From positions 21,583,615 to 21,647,614 of the forward strand of contig CM028887.1 in the NCBI GenBank assembly GCA_016801885.1: DNA of 64,000 nt, written 5' to 3'. Made by a program: the position numbers and the translations under genes. Positions 13,001-24,902 of the stretch are shown piece after piece. Each line of letters starts with the position of its first letter. Positions within the stretch are counted from its first letter, which is position 1. Origin of the DNA: Toxotes chatareus. Taxonomy: Eukaryota > Chordata > Actinopteri > Toxotidae. The notes beneath the pieces are model-generated. The model was not told where the DNA came from. It was given only the letters and a program-made list of their open reading frames with translations, and ran no database searches.

Positions 13001-15608
13001 GATAAAACATGACTACCTCAAGATAAAAATAAAACATGTTGTGTGTGTGAAACTAAAGATATGAGTATCATCAAAGACAGTACGTACAGCAGAGTAAAAG
13101 TCATGTATCACCCCAACAACATCGCAACATAGCACTTACCTGGGTGTAGACCAGGGGAACACTGATCATGTCATAATGAAACAACATGCTGCACTTTCCT
13201 CTGAACGCATTCAGCTCCTGTTGACTCACAAAAAGACAGACTGTGTGTGTTCACTCTACAGAATTAATCCTTCCGTCTTTATCTCTGTGTGAACATACAT
13301 CTTAAAATGAATCTTGGTCAAAACACACTCATCATTGGGCCCTTTGTAAATGGAGTGTGTGTGTGTGTGTGTGTGTGAGATGCTGCACCTCCAGGAGCAG
13401 TTTCAGCGTGTTATCGTCTTTGATCCTGCCCTCACAGCGTGCCACAGCAGCCAGGTTGGTGAACCACACGCAGGGGATCCAGTATTTGTTGTAAGGAGAG
13501 TGGAGACCCTCGAACTTCTTTCGTTCCTCTCTCGTCATGAATCCTGAGCAAACGGCAGAGCAAAACATTGTGCCTCAGATTCATTTATACCTAATGTTAA
13601 ATCGTGAGTCAAATGCCAGGTGAGGGATCAACGCTCTGTATGATCTGGCCTGTGGTTGAGTGTGGTTTTCTTTGAGTCAGATTTCAAAATAAGTCATTAT
13701 GCAGTGAGTGAGAACCACTTCAGTGTGTCAAGAAATGACACTGTAGTTGTATCGGTGAGAAAACAGCATGTGAAAAAAAAAAAAAAATACCACCACTGTT
13801 GACATCTCTGAAAAGTTTACACTGTACAGTCTTGATTCCAACAAAAGCTGCAACTTGTTTAGTTTAGAAAACACCACTGCTACATTGCTACACCACTGTC
13901 TTATGATCTAGATACAGGCGTGTGACAACTTCGTTTTATCATCTGTGAATTTCAGGATGTGCCTGTCCTTGTGATTTCTCCTGCGCTCTCTGGCGTAGAG
14001 AACGTACAGAAGAGGAAACAACACACGCTCATGACGTGCGTGTGTGTGACTGATCATATCGCTCCATTTTAACACTTTCTGTCACTTCCTGCCTACAACA
14101 TGAGAAAGGTGAAGTAGGCACATAAATCTCTGTAAATTACTGAGAGGCGCACTTGTGAACATAGTGGTTGCATTGTGTATTTGCAAAGTTAATTTATCAC
14201 TGTTTAAACCCTCTGTGGATAGTTGTGTAAGATCAAACCCAACTCACTGCTAAATCTCAGTTGTTGTAGGTACCTACTCACCAGCCTCCACCACATGGTC
14301 CATGGTGGGGAAACGCTTGAATACAGCCGTGCTGACAGAGCGGAGGATGAGCAGTGCTGACAGGCTGGCGTAGCGCATCATGGTGCGTCTCAGCAGGCGA
14401 CCACGCTCATCGGTGCCCTGGAGGCCCCCCGACAGGACACACATCAGCCTGTCAGGGAGAGGGATGCTGGTGTACTGGTTCCACCACCGGTTCACCACCA
14501 GGGTCACATAGAAGCCTGGAAACCGCAATAGAGAAGAGACACAGGTGAGGACTCTGAAGATGTAGATCAGACCTGGAAGGAAGGACTAAAAAAGTTATTT
14601 GTCAAACTGGGTTCTCTAGGTTCCTTAGTGAAATCCAGGGACCATTGTATTGTATTGTTATATAATTTATATTATGGAGCCCAACGCATACATTAGAGAG
14701 CCAATATTGTCAGATAAACTTGACTTATCACATATTATATGTGTGAACTTCAGCAAGTATTTCAGCTGATGTACATGCATGAAGAAAGAAAAAGAAAAGA
14801 AGGAAAAAATAAATGAAAAATAAGATTAAATTAGGAAACTTTCAGTGCATGCTGCAGAAAAATGCACCATGGAGTCAGTAAGAATGGTAAGCTGGTATCA
14901 GTCATTAAATATATACTCATAGAACTGCTGCTCAGTATGTTTTGCTCTCCAAAATTTCAGTATTGCAGCATGAATCCTTTCCACAAACTGTGAGGTCTGA
15001 AATGTGTCAAAAGTCATCAATTAGTATTCTAATTATTAAGTCTTACAATTCCCTCCATCACCTACAGTACATTTATGTACATCTCCAATACAATAATGAT
15101 CATGTACTGTATGTGCTCTGCTAAGCTACAAACATGTCATGTACTCATTGAAAGTCCCCAAATCAGGTGTACACCTCACCCTGAACTCAGATCTGGGACA
15201 CACTGTTGCTCAAATCCTGTCCCCACTTTGTCTTATCTTAAAGTTGAGAAGAACATCATTAAAGCTTACCCAGTACAAAGGACATAGGGATGAGACTGGC
15301 ATAGTGGTTGCAATAAATTGCCAGTTTTTCAAAATACCTCTTCTGGTCATCATAGAGGAAAAATCTAAAATGGTAAAAACGACAGAAAATGATTTGTAAG
15401 TCTGTAAACACTGATATTTGCTCAGTTACCAGTCTTTCCTAAAGCTGCTGTCTCACCTGTAAGTGATGCTGATGGCAGCATACATGGCAAAAAAAGCCAG
15501 GAACTCTTTATACAGCACCTTGTAGATGCTGCCTTTCCAGACCAAGAGCAGCTTGGAGAAGCCACAGAATCGGGCATTTGCAACTCTGGCCGTGTAGGTG
15601 ACAGTCAT
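10065..15608 (-). CDS. best2: Bestrophin-2 calcium-activated chloride channel, complete coding region
   Basis: Bestrophins are pentameric Ca2+-activated anion channels of the plasma membrane. Nine coding exons read on the minus strand: 15608-15457, 15364-15270, 14515-14282, 13543-13389, 13217-13140, 11823-11671, 11567-11487, 11247-11093 and 10845-10065. Together they give 1884 nt, or 627 residues plus stop. Several exon lengths (95, 234, 155, 78, 153 and 81 nt) match the standard bestrophin gene as I recall it. The protein opens with MTVTYTARVANARF, the usual family start. Neck residues Ile76, Phe80 and Phe84 and the acidic Ca2+ clasp EDDDD at 300-304 fall at canonical positions, so channel function should be intact. 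Lys208 agrees with BEST2 rather than BEST1. Residues about 368-627 form a long low-complexity tail rich in Ser, Pro, Gly and Glu, with weak family similarity, making the protein longer than human BEST2 (509). The best2 assignment rests on sequence plus the neighbouring get3 and Hook fragment. Confidence 0.92.
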
Positions 15609-16330
15609 TGGTGACAGCCAGATCACAGGTCCTCAGGAAGAAAGAGCTATAAGAAAGAAACCACCACATTTGTAGATACACCTGCAATAATTTATTTATT
15701 TGATACACAGATAAAAATATATTCCCATCAGGTTGTGGCATTAATCTTACTGAACAGACTATAAAATTACTGCTAATATATTTTATCTTGGAAATGAAAA
15801 GCTTCTCTTACCTTTGGTGTTTTTTTTTTTTTTCTTGAGGAAGGTGCCAGTTGCTCAGCGCATCTCTGTGCGTAATTGGCACCACTGGAGAAGTGAATTC
15901 ATATTTTCACTTAGCAGCAGCCTATAGTCGTGTCTGTACCTCTCTCTATGTTTGCCAGAGTTGCTTTTTCAGAGAGCTCATAACCCTGATATCCCCTGGC
16001 GTCAGCTCGGTTAACTCGAAGCTGGGTCGGCTACATGGCAGTAATCCTCGGAGCCTCTTCGGTGCGCCCAGTGGTCAGTGCGCCCCGGGGTAAATCCCCA
16101 AAATGAGGAGGAGGAGCTCGTTAGCGCGGCCCCCGACCGGGAAAGCGCGGCTCGGTGATGGACCACAAGCGACAGGCCGCAGCGCCGGGGCACCAGGAGC
16201 GCACAGGACTGTACAGTACAGTGGGGAATTATGAAACAGGAGTAAGTGGACCATGGTGAACTTTCGTGTTAAGTGATATGAAAACAACAACCAGTTTTCC
16301 CGGCTACAGGTCTATAATTCCTTCTTGTTG
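15609..16330 (-). promoter_or_regulatory. Likely best2 5' region with CpG-rich patch
   Basis: The best2 start codon is preceded, in the sense of transcription, by a short untranslated stretch with possible acceptor AGs near 15630-15650. A first non-coding exon therefore probably lies further right. A patch at about 15990-16210 is clearly richer in CG dinucleotides than its surroundings and is the best candidate for the promoter or non-coding exon 1. No core element could be assigned, so this placement is inference. Confidence 0.35.
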
Positions 16331-17520
16331 ATTAAAGAACAAACATTATCATAAAATATACCAATCGAGAGGAAAGAAAAAAGTGTTTTGTGTGTCATTG
16401 CGTCTCTTCCACCTTTTCCAACCTATTTTTCCTTACAACGCGATAAAAAGAGATGTGTGATAATCCCACTTGTTCCCAATGCAGTTCCCCACCAGGACAT
16501 ATTTTCTTTGGCAGGAAATACTTTACGACTTAACAGACTAAATCCCTTACGGATGATACTTTAAGCAGAGATGACACCTGAAGAACCACCACAACGTGCA
16601 TTTTCGTGCATTTCATTAAGTTTATTTATTTTTTTTATTGCACAGTTTTTCTGTGTGAGCAAGCATCTTTTATTCTATAAAACTAAAAGCCCTGTTTGTT
16701 GCTCAAGGTTAAATGAGGCTCCGCGCTCCGTCAGAGGCAACCTGCGGGCTGCTCAAGAAAATTTGCTCCAGTCGACTCCAATTACCAGACGGATTAACCG
16801 AACGGGACGCAGATCAAAAGAATGACCACAAAAAAGGCTCTCATCTGAGGCAAGTTTGTTTTAATTAACACTTGCAACATAGCTTAAAGAAAATGTATAG
16901 AAAACAGCTTGTCATTAACTCAAAAGCATTCAGTAACGGAGAAGAGAACTTATGCTTTCGTATTAACCTGTTTTCTGTATCCTTCTGTTGGGCGATGGAG
17001 AAACAAAACACAAGCATCAGGTGAAGCCAATCAGAGTCCAGTCTTCAATGACCAGGACAAGGACGCTTTACTCACCATTCATTGGTTCAACGTTTGACCA
17101 AGAAACATTCAATATATTTTTAATTAACAATGCACTAAGTAAGGCTACTAACGTCTTTCAATAGTGTTCCCATATAGCTTTTAGGTAAACAGGATGGACA
17201 CAACATGTTTGACAGAGAAGAGCATTTGTTTTTGAGTTTTATCTCATCACATATTTTTGCCTTAAAATCTCTAAACTGGTGCTGGCTCCAACCATGTACC
17301 ACCCGAAGCAACCACAGTGGCCTAAAATATTTAACAGAGGCCATTAAGACTGTCTAGTTCAAACAGTAACATAGCCATAGAAGATATAACGCTCCCAATT
17401 TGACTGGATTCAAAATCTCATTGACATTAGTTAACTGCATTTACACCATGACCACATGGAGAGGGGAGGTCTAAGGATTTGACAAATGGTAAAAGACACA
17501 CTTTAGACTGCTTCGGTTTT
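16331..17520. other. Spacer between best2 promoter and get3 3' end
   Basis: No coding exon, RNA gene or strong repeat was recognised. The short open frames do not resemble any family I know. The right end meets the predicted get3 polyadenylation site. Confidence 0.45.
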
Positions 17521-17521
17521 C

Positions 17522-17527
17522 TTTATT
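17522..17527 (-). promoter_or_regulatory. Polyadenylation signal AATAAA, get3
   Basis: The plus strand reads TTTATT, so the minus strand carries AATAAA. It lies about 740 nt downstream of the get3 stop codon, and no closer perfect signal was noticed. This implies a 3' untranslated region of roughly 0.75 kb with no recognised gene in it. Confidence 0.5.
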
Positions 17528-18270
17528 GCAATAAGAAGGATGGTCTTGGTCAAGAACAAAAAAAATTACTAAAGACCACAGGCCACATTCTTTTTCGATG
17601 TTGTTTTTTTTAAGTGTCTTTTTTCACTGCCCTGCCGTCACACCCTGAATCTGTGGAAATTTGGATGGAAATTCCCGATGTGTGAGAGATGGGTTTGTGT
17701 GAAATTCTAGTCAAAAGTCAAACCGGAGAACAGACACAGCCACCAAACCACACAGAACACACAAGGCATAAACATCAACCATCTGAAATATGGAATACAC
17801 AGCACCGTCACCCGGAAACACTCGTGGTTTTCACATCTGAGGCTGAACACTCTGTAGGATGGAGGAGGACAAGGGGCAGGAGGAGGAGGAGGGGAGGTTT
17901 TTTTGTGGAGAAAAAGTTAAATGCTTTAAGTTGGGATAGCTGGCACACATATGAAGACAAGAGAAGTGAGAGTAAGGCAGCACAAATCTGCACTGTCTTA
18001 TCTAACAATACAGCAGAACGCGTGTGTATGTGTGTGTTTGGGATTTTGTCAGCTCTCCATCAAGGGCGTGTGTCGTGCCATAGAAGTGCTCTGCTTTGGA
18101 TGACGGGCTGAGGACTGAGTGGATCTTCTTGAGGCTGTTGCTGTGGGGTTTGAGGCTGGTTGCGGGGAGAGGGAGGGGGCTCAGAGGAGGTGAGTTCAGA
18201 CTGTAGATAGAGGTGTGGTCTGTACGGAGGGGATGGGGGGCAGGGAGGAAGTCCTGCAGGGAGAGAGAGA

Positions 18271-21200
18271 TCACTTGTTTGGGGGTTTGTAGGGTTCCAG
18301 AAGTTGCTTTGAGAACGTGTTGACCTTGTCAGCACCTCGAACTTCATGGGGCAGCAGCGGTAACTTGACTATGTGGAAATCTTCATAAAGGTCCTCCATC
18401 TGTAGGGAGAAGACAAAGTCGTAAATGAGGACAATAACATGTGACATTTAAAAATATTTGCATGCTTTCATTCAGCTGTATTTTAACAGCCCAGAAACGC
18501 ACTACTGGCTCGTACCTGGTCTAAATACTTGGACTGAATTTTATGGCGGGCTTCACACATTTTACACGGCCGCTCTGCGTCAGGGAAAACAAGTTGGTTG
18601 ACGATGATGTTGTGCGTGTCGATGCGGCACTTGGCCAGCTCTTGGATCAGCCGCTCTGTCTCATACAGGGAGAGGAACTCAGCGATACACACACAGATGA
18701 AGGTGGTCTGTTCCTGATGGATGTGAGGAAAGTGGGGAAGAGAGAAGGATTACAACACATACGAAGAAAGCTTTTAAAATGACAAGTTCATGTGCTGAGC
18801 TGTTCTAAATGTGAGAATTTTTTTTTTTTTTTAACCTACAAATTAGTTTCAACATTAGAACACAGTACAATGGAGCTGCCATCAGAGGATAAGATGTAAT
18901 GTTAATAGGAGACTCCTCTTGTCACAATATATGCCTCATCTACTGTAGAGAGGCGTATAGTGGGAAGGGCCGGGAGGCTGCACGACCACAGCACACGTGA
19001 GTATATGTGCAACACAATTATGCTGTATAGATGCACACAGCATAGGAACTGATGTACAGCTCCAGAGTGATAGACTGAATCTCAGTAAAGATAAGGTTAT
19101 AATGTTAAATCAGTAATGCATAACTGAAAAGGATCCTTTTCTCTGCCTGCTTCATGTTATTGTGACAATTAATAAACACAACAGGAAGCCAAACCAATAC
19201 CAGTTTCACCACAAAGGCCCACTTCTATTTTTTGTTAAGTTTAGTGACACAGCTACGGAGCCTCTGCATGTAGCTGCTGCAACACTTCAATGGAGAAGTA
19301 CAAGTCTCTAAAGTGTGAAAAACCTACATTCCTGCAAGGGAAAAAAAAAAGCCCTCACAACAACATAGAAACAACTGCACAGTAACACGTGTCAGTAATG
19401 TGATTGTGGTATAACTACAAGTGTTGTATATTTATGTGACTTACTGGGTCTTTGAACTGCTCACTGACTGAGCGGATGACGGGCAGGGTCTCTTCGAGCT
19501 TAGAGGCGAGCTGGTCTGCGTTCATGTCACCCAGACCGAGCATGTTACACATCTACAAACAATGAGAGGAACAGAGAGAAGCTCTATAATTTTACAGGGG
19601 CCTCAGTCATACACAATATCTGATGTACACATTCCAGAAAGATTTATCAAAAAACTACCTGTCACGAAACACCTGGACTTTATGTCACAGCTGCTTTTTT
19701 CCATTAATGTATACGCTTTACTCTTTCCATTATACGCTCGACAGCAGCTGGTTTTTTTTTTTGGACACCCTACCTACAATCTGTAAATGACCTGTGAATT
19801 GTTAAATCTGCTCTTTCCTCCTCACCTGGGAGATGAAAGGGCTGATCTGGTTCTTGATCTGCATGAGACGGCCCAGTCCACGCTCCACAATGGTGGGGAA
19901 GTTGAGCAGCCGCAGTGTGTGGCCAGTGGGGGCAGTGTCAAACACCACCACTGAGAAGTTCATTCCTTTCACTAACCTGAGGCACAAATAGGCAATAGTG
20001 CAAAGCTGGTTTAACTCATAACTGACCAGCTTTTCTTTATCAGCTCAGTCACAGTTCAATGAAAAGTAAATGCAGTTCTGGTTCAGTGCTACATGAAAGG
20101 AAATGTGCTCTGGTTTTGTATTGATTGAACTGTCTTACCTCATGACCTCTGCGTAGCTCATGGCCTCGTCGATACCAGGGAAGGCACTCATGGCCTCCTG
20201 CATCATCTTCTTGCCCATGCTGAGCATGTTGTCCTCCTCAAAGAACTCATCAGGAAGCTCTGCCACACCCAGGCTTGGATCAATCTCCTGCACTCACACA
20301 CACACAAAATCAGCACATTACCAAACGACTGAAAATGTTTTTATGGCCTCTAGTGATTCTGTTTGTTACACAATGATGGTTTGTGCTTGTGAGACCCAGA
20401 TGTGGAACTGACCAGCCTCATGACACTGAGGAGATAGTGATCTCATGCACTACACTTCATTTTCTAAAAACAGCATAAAGAGACTTCTTTGTTAATAGAT
20501 GTAGCTGTGGTTCTATCAACTTGTCAAACAAATTTCAGGAGACTTTTGAAATGCTCCAAAAAGTAAAGTAAAATGTAAGTGTAATGGCCCATCTTGACGT
20601 CTCACAGTGGGATGTTCAGTAGGTTTGAGTGTGTGGTAGATAAATCTTTGTTAATGTAGTTTTCTCTATTGTAACTTACTTTTACTCAACTGTTGATTTT
20701 TAATGTACATGACTTTTTCCTACTGCACAAATTTACACGTTACTCAGTCTGTGACACCTTCCCTTGCAAAATCCCTTACTCGTGCTTTTCTCTCAGCAGG
20801 TTGACTTACCATTGCAAAGAGGTTGTCATAGCCCTTGACCTTCGTAGGCACCTTTGAGAACTTCTGGTCAAAAGCATCAGAGATGTTATGGGCAGGATCT
20901 GTAGAGATGATGAGGACGCTCTCCCTGACTGTAGCCAGCTGGACAGCCAAACTACAGCTAACCAAACAACCCAGAGAGGAGACAGGACAGTGTTTTAAGT
21001 GCTTGGCAGTACGTTTATATAGCATGAATGACAAGAAATATAACTGAATTCTCTGAAAATTTGCCTGAACGCATTTAATGAAGTAGTAACGATACACTGA
21101 TGTTATCAACCAGGTGTAAACTTCCTAAGGTTTGAGTCTGTGGGCGTTATCTAGCACTAGCTCCTTCGATGTTGCTTAATAACCAACGACCAGCAATTAT

Positions 21201-21939
21201 ATTTGTGCCTTAATAAGCATCACTCGGCGGCTTCAACAACACTGAGACTAAACCTAATGCGAGCGCTCTTGTGCAATCTTGACAGCTGGCGTTAACGCAA
21301 GACAAGCTAGCTAGAGCACTCTTTGCCCCAGAGCAGTCGTACATTAGCTTAGCTTAGACACAAGCGAACGCCAAGCTACCCAACACAAGGTAGAAGGATC
21401 TCCCGCTGGATGCGGGAATAAACGTGGGAACAAGCAGGCTGTTAATGTCAGCCTGCACCGTGATTATCACACCGGCTGAGAATCATGAATCCATGTGTCA
21501 TCTGGCTAACGTTAGCCAGTGACAGTGCTAGACAGCGTTCAAGTACCCGGCGAATTAACAAGTAGGTTAGCCTTAATGTCTTAACCTGTCTCACCAACGT
21601 TAATTATATTTTTAAGTTATCTCATCTTAAAATAACAAGCTAACGCGCATGAGATTCTTGTAATGGAAGAAACAACCCATCGTCTTCATTTACTGATCCA
21701 CGTCAACTTATAGTGACGGCTTATCTGGGCTAGCTCTGTTAGCTAGCGAAGTGAGTCAGTGCCAGGAGGCAAACGAGCGTTTCCCTTCAAACTTACCTAC
21801 ATGTCGTTTTACCGACACCACCTTTTCCACCCACAAATATCCACTTCAAAGATTTCTGCTCGATAATGTTCTTCAGAGTTGGTTCTAACGGCTCCACATC
21901 AGGCGCATCTTCAAATTCGTCTTCCAATGAAGCTGCCAT
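18271..21939 (-). CDS. get3: GET3/ASNA1 (TRC40) ATPase for tail-anchored proteins, complete
   Basis: GET3 is a cytosolic dimeric ATPase that captures tail-anchored membrane proteins and hands them to the ER receptor WRB/CAML. Seven exons on the minus strand are 21939-21797, 20957-20810, 20287-20139, 19976-19826, 19552-19445, 18713-18516 and 18399-18271. They give 1026 nt, or 341 residues plus stop; human GET3 has 348. The P-loop [10 protein letters not shown] is at residues 37-46, with the boundary of exons 1 and 2 just after it. Switch [11 protein letters not shown] is at 68-77 and switch [10 protein letters not shown] at 160-167. The dimer zinc site CKMC is at 283-286 (human 289-292). Every catalytic and metal-binding element is present, so the protein should be active. 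The first in-frame ATG fits the acidic family N-terminus. It lies directly upstream of best2 on the same strand, as in human. Confidence 0.97.
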
Positions 21940-22919
21940 CTTGTCTGTGTACACTGTAACGCACAGCTCAGGTGGGATGTACCCACACTGCTGCCTTCAC
22001 TGATACTCGGAGTTTTGGCCTACAGACTACACTTGAATTATGCCAGTGATTTGAAATGGAAATATGACAAACACGGGGAGTTGTAACAAAAATGGTTTTT
22101 GTGGTCTGTGTGAGAGGTGTATCCTTGTGATCCCGGACTGTCAGCGTTTATGACAATCTACCGATAAACAGGTACGTCTATCACCATTGGGGGTGGGGCC
22201 AGAGCGGGCAGCACAGTGAAAAGTTCAAAAACCAGATGGCAGTAGTGGGTCTTTTTACCATTATATTATGATATGGTTTTAGAAATGTTAACAGATAAAA
22301 CAAACACGACCTGGCGTTTAATCACTCTATTAGTAATCTTCATACAAAACCAACGAAGGAAATCTAAATGTAAAGGTAAAAAGTTCTTTTTTGGAAGCAC
22401 TCATGTAGACCATGACGACAAAACACCTGGCACAACAGGTCAAAGAGTTCTCATGGATTTTCTGTTTAGGGTGGACATTATAATGTTCCTTTGCCATAAA
22501 ACATAAACTTGTATGTCACACTTTAAACTCATTCTAACTTTAAAAAAAAAAAAAAAAAAAAAGGGAAAAAAAGAGAGTTTAAATGTCTGAGCATGAAAAG
22601 CACCCATCAGTCAGTTTCCTACATGAATTGAATGTAGCACAGCCCACAAGAAATACGACGGGGCTACTGGGTTGAAGCCATGGCAGTTGAACCTGACTGA
22701 TATCAGACATTTACTTGACTTTTAGAGAGGCAAGCTTGTGACAAGAAGGCTGAAACATCTGAGAGTAGAGACAGAGTAAATGAGTAGCCCATACAGCACT
22801 TCATCAGTATGGAACAACAATAGAGAACTGTGGGGGAGTGTGGTTGGACTGTCAACCCCCAGGTTGTCAATCAGTGAGGTTGCTGAAAAAAAAAACTTTC
22901 CCAGACAAGAGAAAATGTG
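21940..22919. other. get3 5' flank and spacer to the noggin-like gene
   Basis: The get3 promoter should begin just right of 21939. The first 100 bases are moderately GC-rich, and no TATA box was seen. The rest is AT-rich with an A run at about 22543-22562. No gene was recognised in the short open frames. Confidence 0.4.
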
Positions 22920-22925
22920 TTTATT
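22920..22925 (-). promoter_or_regulatory. Polyadenylation signal AATAAA, noggin-like gene
   Basis: The plus strand reads TTTATT. The minus-strand AATAAA lies about 177 nt after the stop codon of the noggin-like gene, a normal distance for a short 3' untranslated region. Confidence 0.5.
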
Positions 22926-23101
22926 AAGTTCTACTTACAGCCAGTAACATTAAAGTACAGCACATTTAATGTCTCACTGAGTAACTAAATGTAGCTATGT
23001 TAAGATTTGGAAAATAGGTTAATATAAAATACATATAAGGTGAATATAAAAACCAGCTGCAGATGACGATTGGGAATGTGAGGCTCCGGTGAGAAAAACA
23101 T

Positions 23102-23995
23102 TCATTTGCATGAACATGTACATGCTGTAACAACAGGATAAGGCACTTGTCTCCATAAACACCTTTTCGTTGTGTCGCTCGTTCCCACTTCTGTGCTGCC
23201 ATTATACCTTTCACCCTTTGTCTTTCTGAATCTTTCATCTTCATCTCTGATTTCCAGGCAATGCCAAGCCAGAATCTTTATGTGTGTTGTCTGAGCTCTC
23301 ACACACTTCATCCCACTGGGAAAGGAGCAACTTCGCACTCTGTCGGATCTTTCACAATCAGTCTGCCGCAGCCAACGAGGCCAAAAAACTGGACCCAGAT
23401 CCATCCATTGGTAGTATAACTCACATTTGGCAGAGTGCACCAGCCAGGACTGAAGTGAACTGGCAACATCTGAGGGCAGAGAACTGAAGTCCAGACCTGC
23501 AGCTTCCTTCTCTAGCTTCTGGCGATTATTTTCTGCAGCCTCTCTCAGCTCTGGAGAAGAATTCAGGTGAGACTTCTCTTTGACGTAGCTGGGTAACTTG
23601 GCAGGCAGTGTGTCTCCACCCAACATAAGTCGACCATTACTGTGACCCCCAGAGACCTCAGATGGCTGCTCTATGGACATCCAGAATGGGTCAAAAGAGG
23701 ATCCCAGAAGCCGCAGAAGGCGAGAAGGCCGGCGATGTCTGGGTTGGGGCATGGAGTGATGATCTTCAGTGTTTGTCAGCAGAGTGTAAGGACGGATTGG
23801 CTGTGAGAAGGACGGCAGACTGGCTCTCAGCTGAAGAAATGGTGAATCCCAGCCTGTAGCCTCCTGGTCTTGAACAGCAGTCACATTTGGAAGCTGAATC
23901 TGGGTTGAAATGTTACAAGCAAAAGCTTCAAGTCCATATAGAAGGACAGACACAGAAATCCAGCAGAGACAGATAAAGTTGAACGGTCTAAACAT
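23102..23995 (-). CDS. Divergent noggin-family secreted BMP antagonist, 297 aa
   Basis: Noggins are secreted cystine-knot dimers that block BMP ligands. This intronless frame, as expected for noggin genes, starts with a hydrophobic signal peptide (about residues 5-26). The region SRLLRLLGSSFDPFWM at 91-106 aligns with noggin LLRSLLGGHYDPGFM. In the C-terminal half, QWMDLGPVFWPRWLR (196-210) matches noggin AWNDLGSRFWPRYVK, and the end ACTCSCK matches ECKCSC. All nine cysteines of the knot domain are present (191, 214, 223, 231, 246, 279, 292, 294, 296). The first two are 23 residues apart, as in noggin. Differences are an insert of about 25 residues between Cys246 and Cys279 carrying an NGS glycosylation site, loss of the basic heparin-binding run, and extra length (human noggin is 232). 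It is not the close noggin 1/2/3 type. It may belong to the noggin4/noggin5 group, which I cannot confirm. It lies between get3 and tom1 on the same strand but is an independent unit. Confidence 0.85.
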   Translation of the reverse strand: MFRPFNFICLCWISVSVLLYGLEAFACNISTQIQLPNVTAVQDQEATGWDSPFLQLRASLPSFSQPIRPYTLLTNTEDHHSMPQPRHRRPSRLLRLLGSSFDPFWMSIEQPSEVSGGHSNGRLMLGGDTLPAKLPSYVKEKSHLNSSPELREAAENNRQKLEKEAAGLDFSSLPSDVASSLQSWLVHSAKCELYYQWMDLGPVFWPRWLRQTDCERSDRVRSCSFPSGMKCVRAQTTHIKILAWHCLEIRDEDERFRKTKGERYNGSTEVGTSDTTKRCLWRQVPYPVVTACTCSCK

Positions 23996-24757
23996 GACTG
24001 GATGGCCTGGATGGTGAAACAGAAGAATGAATAATTGTTCCTCTAGACTTCCTTTTCACCCGTTCTACTCTGGCTGCATCGGGGACTCTGTGTACCCAAC
24101 ACCAGACATCCTTGAGCTCTCAAACAATAACAAACTGGAATTAGTGCCTTATCACACAGTCAGCAGACATATTATGGAGCATGGCCAGAGCACACCTGAG
24201 CTCCCACTTCTCATTCAAGGCTCTGATGTTTCGGCTAACTCACACATGCAAAAATACGAGACAAATCCACTTTAGTTTTCTTTTGTGTAATTACCAAAAT
24301 TACTACCATTTTAACTCATTCCTGTGTGTTTAAAATTCAAGTAGTCAGTAACTGAGCTGTGATTGACTTTTGTAGCCATTTGTATTTGACTTCCATTTGG
24401 TGGATCTGTGTCAGCGACCTCAGACACAAGATCTTCAAAAATAACAGCTCTCTCACACTAGAGATCTGTTAGAAAATAGGCTTCAGGGTAAATTCACTTC
24501 ATGGCAGTTAAGGTATTGGACAACGCCCTATTTATTCTCATCAACACAAAATCAGCTGTTTCAGTCAAAGGCACATAATTTTGCAGTATGAAATACATTT
24601 TCAACATTATACTTGTTTTTTGTTTACATCAACATTACAATAATACATTTCATAAATACATCCACATAAAGTTGTTTATACTTACATAAAGATACAAACA
24701 TCAGAATTAACTAAGAAATACTGCATTTATGCAATGAGTTGATTCTGTAGTGTCAGG
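23996..24757. other. Noggin-like gene 5' flank and spacer to tom1
   Basis: This should hold the noggin-like promoter at its left end. The sequence is AT-rich and unique-looking. No exon, RNA gene or obvious control element was recognised. Confidence 0.4.
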
Positions 24758-24763
24758 TTTTAT
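24758..24763 (-). promoter_or_regulatory. Polyadenylation signal AATAAA, tom1
   Basis: The plus strand reads TTTATT. AATAAA on the minus strand is about 140 nt after the tom1 stop, immediately before a GT microsatellite (24764-24781) that could act as the GU-rich element on the other strand only. Spacing supports use for tom1. Confidence 0.5.
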
Positions 24764-24902
24764 TGTGTGTGTGTGTGTGTGCTTTCAGAGAAAACCTGAC
24801 TCAGCATGGCATGTCTCTGATTGTTGGTACTGTACATTTCAAGGTGACGGAATGTGTATGTTGACCTTTGCATCCACCCATTCCTCTTTTATGTCTCCAC
24901 AC

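Noticed and set aside
17689..18347. Open frames over the get3 3' untranslated region
   Set aside because: get3 ends at 18271 and its polyadenylation signal is at 17522-17527. These frames are repetitive Pro/Ser or Arg/Gly text without a match.
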